NCBI GenBank assembly: GCA_902805475.1
Contig: CADCSX010000007.1
Coordinates: 2,294,001 to 2,358,000, forward strand
Origin: Entonaema liquescens
Taxonomy: Eukaryota > Ascomycota > Sordariomycetes > Xylariales > Xylariaceae
Reading direction: 5' to 3'
DNA length: 64,000 nucleotides
Part shown: piece after piece, positions 58,169 to 64,000 of the stretch
How the letters are laid out: the number at the start of each line of letters is the position of its first letter
Position numbering within the stretch: position 1 is the first letter of the stretch
Notes under the pieces: generated by a model
The model's input: only the letters and a program-made list of their open reading frames with translations
What the model was told of the DNA's origin: nothing
The model's database searches: none
Made by a program: the position numbers and the translations under genes

Positions 58169-59724
58169 CTATCTAGGATTCCCTGGAAAGTTGAAGGCTC
58201 CAAAAACACCTCCTCCGCCACCTGGGGTCATAGGTCCCATCCCTATTCCATTCGTGTTGTGCGCCTGCGCAGCTGGGGTGCTAGCGAGCCCGGCGCTCAC
58301 CGTGCTAGGCGTCGTAGGACCACCGTTCACATTCCCATTACCGTTACTGTTACCAGGCGAGGCGTTACCTGCATTATTTGTCTGATTCTGTGTTGGGATA
58401 GGCATTTCCATTCCTGAGAATCCGAGACCCCAGACTTTACCGATGTGGTCGTCCGAAATCTCACCGTTGTAGATTCGCTCACGTAGCTGGAAAAATACTC
58501 TTCCGGTCAAGAGACTGTCCGAACCGGCTTGGTGAGCGGCGCCAACTCTCTTAATCTTCAGCGCATCTGCGATACTCTCTAGGCCTGACTTCTGCTCAAA
58601 CTTCTGCATGATCTCGGCAGTAGCGGGATCTGAAGGAGTGAGATGACCAGTACTGTGAAGCTTGACTGCATACTTCATGAGGTGCTTAACATCATATGTC
58701 GTCGGGAACCACTTCTTCATAATCTTGTCGAATTCGCTCTCGTCATTGGCCAGCTTTTCGTTGGAAAGAAGCTTGGTAAGGTAACCAAAGTCGTAGCCGC
58801 CGTGGAACGAGATCCACTTCACATTATCGAAGCAAACGAACCCAGAAGGTATGAAGAGGGCTGCAAACTTCTGCGGGTCGATTCCGTCACGCTCTAGTTG
58901 GTTGAAATCAATACCGGCCTGCTGCAGGGACTCGATCGAGGTCTGGTTGTACATGTCCTCCTTGAGAGAGAAGTTGAAGTTGAACTGCCACGCAAGAGGC
59001 ATTTGCGATTGACTTCCTCGACCTCGGGCATTGGGGCCAACTTCGTTCGACGCATTAGCTCGGTCGGCGGGGTCTCTCCCTTCTCGTTGAATAAACTGAG
59101 TCCTATCTGGATCACCTTAAGCAAGTCGACATTGACCCGTAGGCACTGGTAATGATAGTCGCTCTTTCCTCGGAAGTTGCCCATGGGACGACCTACGATA
59201 CCAGGGAATTCGGTGTCCTATTTCTAAGAGGTCAGTGGGTGCGATGCTTTCACCGTGGACGCTCTAAGCAAGTAACGAACCATAGCTACGTAAGGGTAGT
59301 CGTCGACAAGATCCATTATGATAGCCATCTCTTCGTTAAAGTTGTGCTTCCAGACCTCGCGTACACGGGGCCTACCCGCACCGCCGGATCGCGCCTGTCG
59401 ATCACCTCCCATGGCGTGGGCTTGGTGAGCGTGCTGTTGCTGCTGCTGTAGTTGCGCTGCGTGTTGGAAGCCCGATCGGGCAGCATGGCTGGCAAATCCT
59501 GTCTGATCCCCAACACCAAAGCCGGCGGCAGCGTTGATACCGCCACCAAGTCCTAATCCACTCGCCGCGAAAGGGCTCATCTGTGTATTTCCCAGGTAGG
59601 CAGAGTTTCCCAGTGCGGGGGGTTGGTGACCGGTCGCATGGCCTTGCGACGGGTGAGAGGGGAACTGGTGTTGATAAGGCGCCATGTTCGGAGGGCCACC
59701 CCCGAATCTTGAGGGGGGAGCCAT
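58169..59724 (-). CDS. POP2: CCR4-NOT deadenylase subunit CAF1/Pop2, one apparent frameshift
   Basis: DEDD-type 3'-5' exoribonuclease of the CCR4-NOT complex that shortens mRNA poly(A) tails. Exons 59281-59724 and 58169-59217; the 63-nt intron has the rare donor GTTCGT and restores YPYVAM|DTEFPGIVGRPMG. The N-terminus is Gly/Gln/Ala-rich (1-115). Catalytic residues: DTE in exon 2's first codons, the Asp in SFHGGYDFGYLTKLL, and HQAGSDSLLT for the last Asp region. NQTSIESLQQAGIDFNQLE is also conserved. The tail is Asn/Gly-rich and ends FNFPGNPR. The frame shifts once at the G-run 59033-59036 (C-run on the coding strand), between RRTKLAP and ARGRGSQSQMPLAWQFNFNF, consistent with one missing base in a variable loop. 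With it restored the length is about 496. Identification is secure. Confidence 0.92.
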
Positions 59725-60363
59725 TGAGTGAAGGACCGCGTGTCGCGGGAGTGTTTAGTTACGTTTTCTGGTCGTTGGTATGAAGGGAGGAGTATAATCG
59801 GTCGGCATTAGGGAGCTTTACAACAACTAGATGACCTTAGCCAAAGGTGGCTGTTGTAGCCGTTGACGCGTGCAGAAGCGTGGTTGATACTGCCCGTGTT
59901 AGTTTTTTTTTTTTTCAACTATTAAATCAACCACGTCGGAGCCTTTAAATATTCTTGTAAGCTTAAGGTTGAATCGCGGAGGAGAAACCAAGTAAGAGCG
60001 GGAAGACGTTAGTAAATTTGGTCGAGCCTTCCAAAAAAAGCCTTAAAGTGAATCGTCACTGAAAAGCGGCAGGTGTAACGTTAGGTAGATCGGCGCGGAG
60101 TAGGTACAGTGTGCACTATATCCCTTTTAGACATATAATTCTCAAAATATGAAGTTACCCCTCTCAAGTAAACTCGCTTTTTCCCTTTAGAATCCAATTA
60201 CCCACCCAGGTACCTAAGATACTCTCCCGGGGATATATTAGGTAATTAGGTAATTTACGGAAACCACCTGAACGTCGACCGGTGATTTGAGCTTTCGTCG
60301 ACTTGCTTCGAGAGAGCTCTTGCAAGCCAACTTCCCACATCAGCATACACAATATTACCCACA
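59725..60363. promoter_or_regulatory. Divergent promoter region, CAF1 / NDUFB3
   Basis: 639 bases. T-run at 59902-59914 and GTACCTAAG-type word near 60210. No gene; the leftward-looking open frame at 60164-60433 is a shadow. Confidence 0.5.
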
Positions 60364-60851
60364 ATGTATCCCTCAAGGTAAACTTACATTTTCGACCATT
60401 CCAAAGCCGAACAGGCCCGCAATTGCTAATCATGTGCGCTGCAAAATAGGATACTCCGAGCGCAGCACGGCGAGAAGCCGAACATTACCGGCTTCGACAT
60501 CAGGAAGTTCGCGCACTCGGCCGGCCAGCCGAGATACGATCCCTGGGAGCGAGCGTTAGTTTTGTCTTCTCCCTCTCTCTCTCTCCCTCTTTCCCGCTAT
60601 ACCTCTCGCCTGGCTAGTAGCAACAATTCGGCACGAAGCTAGAGTCAATTCTACGGACAATCTGCTAACACAGGCCTTCGTGAAGTGAAGCGTGGCGATA
60701 CACAGGCCAATTCTCGCGCTGGAACCGCTTTAAGGGCGCTTTCCCGGGGCTAGGAATTGCTACCGTGGCCTTTGTCGCATACCTCGGATTCGAGAAGCTA
60801 TTCCTTAACGATGAGCACCACGGAGATGGACATGGGGAGAGCCACCATTAA
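60364..60851 (+). CDS. NADH:ubiquinone oxidoreductase subunit NDUFB3 (B12)
   Basis: Accessory subunit of the complex I membrane arm in the mitochondrial inner membrane. Three exons, 60364-60377, 60450-60554 and 60686-60851, give 94 residues, the family length. The first exon is only 14 nt (Met-Tyr-Pro-Ser-Arg split). Intron 1 (72 nt) has a CTAAT branch. Intron 2 (131 nt) uses the weak acceptor GTGAAG, 15 bases after a CTAAC branch; this choice is fixed by the conserved join YDPWERA|EAWRYTGQFSRWNRFKGAF. Exon 2 shows NITGFDIRKFAHSAG. A single TM helix follows (FPGLGIATVAFVAYLGFEKLF), and the end is His-rich (DEHHGDGHGESHH), as in fungal B12. No single frame longer than about 60 codons covers it, so it is easily missed. 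Confidence 0.87.
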
Positions 60852-61468
60852 ACGAAACCAAAAAGGCAGAAGCAACTAGTTAGATGAAATTGAATGCTAT
60901 AGAGGGGATAGATACGGCATTGTACATATATACTCATCCGACATGTCCGCGATGAGGTTCAGATGAAGAAGTAGCTCGCAATATACTTGATCACAACCAA
61001 CGAGACACCTGAGAAACATTCGTCACATATCATATTTAGGCGCAGGATATATATTTACGACGTTGATATTGAACATGGATAAGTGGCTAGCTTCTTGCCA
61101 TTCCACAATCCATCTCATCTATCCTGAAAATATTTACATCGAATGTAGTAATGTCATACTGTAGCCATATGCCGAAATCTGCAAAATCCCGAAAGATCTC
61201 TGCAACTCTATTTCAATGACGTTGATAGTGCTAATGAGCACGAGCGTTATATGCCAGTGATGCATGCAAGTGTGTGCAAAACTCCCAACCGGGCCATGCC
61301 AGATCATGCCATCACACGCCCCTATCCAATCTACCCATAATACAAACCTACACAACATACAAACATACGTAGGTGACGTGGCCGTTTCCCCCAGCCTTCC
61401 CCCCAATCCATTTTGGCACATAGTAAATTTCAAGTATCCCCTGAAGAAGATGATAGTTGATGAGATGC
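60852..61468. other. Intergenic between convergent genes
   Basis: 617 bases of 3' flank. No feature seen. Confidence 0.6.
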
Positions 61469-62875
61469 CTACGCCCCAATCCCATTAACAACATCCAACG
61501 CGCCCTCCACCACGACCTCTAGCTGTGCCACGCGGTGCTTTAGGCTCTTATTCTCATCACGTAGGAGACTCACCGTATCCCACGCGACGCTCGCGTCCTG
61601 GCCCTGGCAATTGCCGCACCCGTCCACCCCTTCCCCGCTTCCGCCCGAGATCCCCTTAACCAGCTTCTGGAACGTCGATAGCTGCTGCTTGGGCCTCGGA
61701 GACAGGTTGGGTGTGTGCGGGGACCGGATCGCCAGGAGCTCCGCCTGAGGCGTTGGTGGGATCTCGCTCTCCGTTGTTACGGTCGCCGTGGGACTCCGGC
61801 TGCGACTGAATATACTATCGGCCTCGACGCTCTCCCCGTCCGTCACGCTCGTCCCCGCCGACGTATCGATGCTGAGATCCGAGCGCACCGTGCCGTCGCT
61901 ATTACGCCAACGCTTGCGCTTCTCATCCGCGTCCGCCTCGTCGACGCACAAGTCCTCCGTGATCAGCGGTCCTTCCACAAGCACTCTTCCTCCCCGGGCG
62001 GCGCGCTCCTCGGCCTCCCGCCGTGCCATCTTCTCCGCCTGCAGTTCTATCACGAGCTCCTGCATGGCCTTCTCCTGCTCCGCGGCCTTCGCCGCCATGC
62101 TTTCTAATTGGCTCTTGAAACTGCGGATCCGCAGCTCCGTCTCCGCCATCTCTTCCACCTGCGCCTCGCGCTCTGCTTCGAGCTCCTGGATGGTGGCGGT
62201 ACGTTGCCGGTACGCGTCCTGCATCTTATGCAGGAGCCCCGCGGCGTTGGCCTGCAGGTTCTTGTACGCGGCTGGCGAGAAGGTGTCGCGGTCGATCGGC
62301 GACGGAAACAGCGCAGCCTCAACGTCCATGTTGCAGATCTCGTCGTCGACTTCCTGGGGTGTCTGGGTCGGCGCCGCGCTGGTAAGCCGCGTAGTCAGCG
62401 ACGCGAAGAAGCCGAGGCGGGTCGGTGGCGCGCTCTTGGGCGTGATGTTGTCGAGCGTTCCACCGACACTGCGTCTAGATTTAGGTGTAGTGTTTGGAGA
62501 CGATAATGACGACGCAGCCTCGTCTGCGGGTGTAGGGCTTAGCCAGGTGCCGTACCTCGCTGGGGAGATATCCGAGCGTCGGCTGGCTCGCCCGTCGCCG
62601 GTAAGCGGCATGCCTTGAGACTGACGCCTGGCGTGACCTGATTTAGGAGATGGCGATCGCGAGTCCGCGATGGAGAAGTCGAAGTTGGGGGCAGATTGCT
62701 GTCGCTGATGGCGTATATTCGATAGCAAGGTATTGCTTCTATCGGCGAGCGGTGTAAGGGTAGGTGGTTTTAATGAGGTGGGAGAGTATTCCAAAGGTTC
62801 GAATGTCATAGTTGGTTCGTGATACCCGTGTGATCTCCCAGGTTCGTCGCTTGCCGCGTACGCCTCAGTATCCAT
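61469..62875 (-). CDS. Hypothetical coiled-coil protein
   Basis: Intronless 468-residue frame from a good ATG. No family recognised with certainty. Residues 1-150 are Ser/Pro-rich and disordered with Arg-Arg-x-Ser phosphorylation-type sites. At about 155-185 is a more conserved-looking helix (RLGFFASLTTRLTSAAP) followed by acidic VDDEICNMDVEAALFP. A coiled coil covers about 205-300 (FSPAAYKNLQANAAGLLHKM, then TIQELEAEREAQVEEMAETE, EKAMQELVIELQAEKMARRE). Then comes a Ser/Thr-rich acidic linker. The C-terminal part has LSTFQKLVKGISG, a CGNCQGQ pair of cysteines, and a final leucine-zipper-like helix (LLRDENKSLKHRVAQLEVVV). The plan resembles fungal cell-polarity or septum scaffold proteins, but that is only architecture. 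GC-ending codons support coding. Confidence 0.8.
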   Translation of the reverse strand: MDTEAYAASDEPGRSHGYHEPTMTFEPLEYSPTSLKPPTLTPLADRSNTLLSNIRHQRQQSAPNFDFSIADSRSPSPKSGHARRQSQGMPLTGDGRASRRSDISPARYGTWLSPTPADEAASSLSSPNTTPKSRRSVGGTLDNITPKSAPPTRLGFFASLTTRLTSAAPTQTPQEVDDEICNMDVEAALFPSPIDRDTFSPAAYKNLQANAAGLLHKMQDAYRQRTATIQELEAEREAQVEEMAETELRIRSFKSQLESMAAKAAEQEKAMQELVIELQAEKMARREAEERAARGGRVLVEGPLITEDLCVDEADADEKRKRWRNSDGTVRSDLSIDTSAGTSVTDGESVEADSIFSRSRSPTATVTTESEIPPTPQAELLAIRSPHTPNLSPRPKQQLSTFQKLVKGISGGSGEGVDGCGNCQGQDASVAWDTVSLLRDENKSLKHRVAQLEVVVEGALDVVNGIGA

Positions 62876-63432
62876 CCTTGTTTGTTGAACGGGTGGTCTT
62901 AGGAACGGCGGTACTCCTTAGCATAATCGAGTATTGTTTCGGGGTGTGGGACGACGCAGGGAATCGTCGGGGGGACGATAGGACCCCTTTCTGGCTCAGG
63001 AGCAGAACCCTGATTTTTGTATGCTAGGGTCTTAAAAGAAAGAAATTCGATATTTGATGAGGTTTGGTTCTGTGTAGTTATTCGAGTTGGTTCGAAACTT
63101 TTCCCAACTGACTTCTATTGAAAATAAAGACGAAATCCCAAGAAATAATATTTTTTTTTATCTTTCTTAAACTCGGTTGAAGAAAGTAAGAAAGTAAGAA
63201 AGTAAAAAAGGTGAAAAATGACATATGTCGTCTATGCGACCAGCCACGAGGGTTGATCAGCAAAACAATAACACTAAGACTGGAGACCAGCAAAAACAAG
63301 GTCTCCCACTATTTCTGCAGCAATATGAATTGTATGGCAGGTCGCACGTACAGACGTAATGTAGGCTGCGTAGGTACCTAGTTAGTGGATCGTCCGGTAC
63401 TCCGGGATTCCAGATTTAGGTGTAAGACGGGT

Positions 63433-63472
63433 GGTTGGCAAGGGTTGGCAATGGTTGGCAATGGTTGGCAAG
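63433..63472. repeat. Four-copy 10-nt tandem repeat GGTTGGCAAK
   Basis: Four consecutive copies of GGTTGGCAAG or GGTTGGCAAT. Confidence 0.9.
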
Positions 63473-63676
63473 GGTGATTAAACAGGATCAGGATTCAGAA
63501 CCAATCATTTGAACATCTCTGCTCGATACGGTATGTAGTACTGTAGAGAGGCACAGTGTTTAAAGCTCAGGACAACTCCTCTATTGCTCCTCTCCCCAAA
63601 GATCCACAAGCCAAGACTTTTGAAGTAGAAGCAGGGATCACGCGGGAGATCTTCTAGGATTGGGTTGGGTTGGGAA

Positions 63677-63706
63677 GACAAAGGACAAAGGACAAAGGAC
63701 AAAGGA
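63677..63706. repeat. Four-copy 7-nt tandem repeat ACAAAGG
   Basis: Tandem ACAAAGG units, last one degenerate. Confidence 0.9.
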
Positions 63707-63817
63707 TAAAGAGAAACGGCAGAATACCGATGGTCTTGTTTCGAGTTCATTAGTACCTCTCAGCCTTATGTAGGACGGAGAAGTTTTGTATTTCTTGAAT
63801 TCGAGACTCGAACGTTT

Positions 63818-63837
63818 AAAAAAAAAAAAAAAAAAAA
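63818..63837. repeat. Poly-A tract (20 A)
   Basis: Uninterrupted A run, intergenic. Confidence 0.9.
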
Positions 63838-64000
63838 TATGAAGAAAAGGATCATTTGTAAAAGACGGTTTAGGATGAGCAAGTAACACTTACATAGCAT
63901 TAGGTACTTCGTAGCTCCATTTAACCAGCCATCTCTTAACATGTGGATGTGGGTCTTGTATCCTCGAATCCCTGGCTTGTGATAGGTGATAAGCAATTGT

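Larger units (their letters stand above)
62876..64000. other. Intergenic region to the window end
   Basis: 1.1 kb, probably the promoter of the coiled-coil gene. Holds GAAAGTAA repeats (63183-63205), a 10-nt tandem repeat (63433-63472), a 7-nt repeat (63677-63706) and a poly-A tract (63818-63837). No gene seen. Confidence 0.6.

Noticed and set aside
61788..62618. 276-codon plus-strand frame antisense to the coiled-coil gene
   Set aside because: A shadow frame; Ser/Ala/Arg-rich as expected from reversed GC-ending codons.

Overview
This window is chromosomal DNA from a filamentous ascomycete. The evidence is many short GT-AG introns (mostly 49-75 nt) with CTAAC/CTAAT-like branch points, stand-alone eukaryotic housekeeping genes on both strands, and fungal families such as ATG15, CBF1, a bifunctional GARS-AIRS, Fyv10/Gid9 and a fungal-type NLR. 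Protein similarity recalled from the families suggests Sordariomycetes, but this is inference. I see no tRNA, rRNA, CRISPR, prokaryotic operon, virus or intact transposon.

Layout from left to right. 1-2309 (+): 3' part of a vacuolar amino-acid transporter (AVT family). 2789-5917 (+): a fungal NLR-like gene (serine-esterase/NB-ARC/TPR) whose esterase part is broken by an internal deletion. 6466-7233 (-): unknown four-TM protein. 9903-11846 (-): Ran1/Ksp1-type kinase with a very long gene-free stretch upstream. 17901-19085 (+): enolase-phosphatase E1. 21485-22523 (-): 25S rRNA methyltransferase BMT2, divergent from ribosomal protein uL23 (22973-23841, +). 24430-24885 (-): Tim8. 25488-27183 (-): D-2-hydroxyglutarate dehydrogenase, divergent from alpha-actinin (28194-30358, +). 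31526-33829 (-): VPS9-domain Rab5 GEF. 35210-37164 (+): ATG15, convergent with ADE5,7 (37718-40090, -). 40992-41816 (+): dephospho-CoA kinase. 42443-44998 (+): large disordered unknown protein. 46277-47634 (-): eIF5. 50547-51580 (-): CBF1 bHLH factor. 54514-56017 (+): Fyv10/Gid9. 58169-59724 (-): CAF1/Pop2 deadenylase, followed by an in-frame 238-codon open frame after its stop. 60364-60851 (+): complex I NDUFB3 (B12) subunit. 61469-62875 (-): unknown coiled-coil protein.

Functional links are general rather than clustered: translation and ribosome (uL23, BMT2, eIF5), mitochondria (Tim8, NDUFB3, D-2HGDH), vacuole and endosome (AVT, VPS9 protein, ATG15), nucleotide, cofactor and methionine-salvage metabolism (ADE5,7, CAB5, UTR4), and mRNA or protein turnover (CAF1, Fyv10). 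There is no biosynthetic gene cluster.

Points worth a second look: (a) the NLR that lost its esterase nucleophile region; (b) the long coding-like frame directly behind the CAF1 stop codon; (c) single-base indels, mostly at short C or G runs, in three conserved housekeeping genes (uL23, Fyv10, CAF1), which look like sequencing errors and affect gene calling; (d) a full CBF1-type site plus a TBF1-like motif in the uL23/BMT2 promoter, in a window that also encodes CBF1; (e) a recurrent intergenic CCTAGG/TACCTA word. Intergenic DNA is long (up to about 6 kb) and rich in microsatellites and A/T homopolymers. All exon limits were read by eye from splice signals and family conservation.
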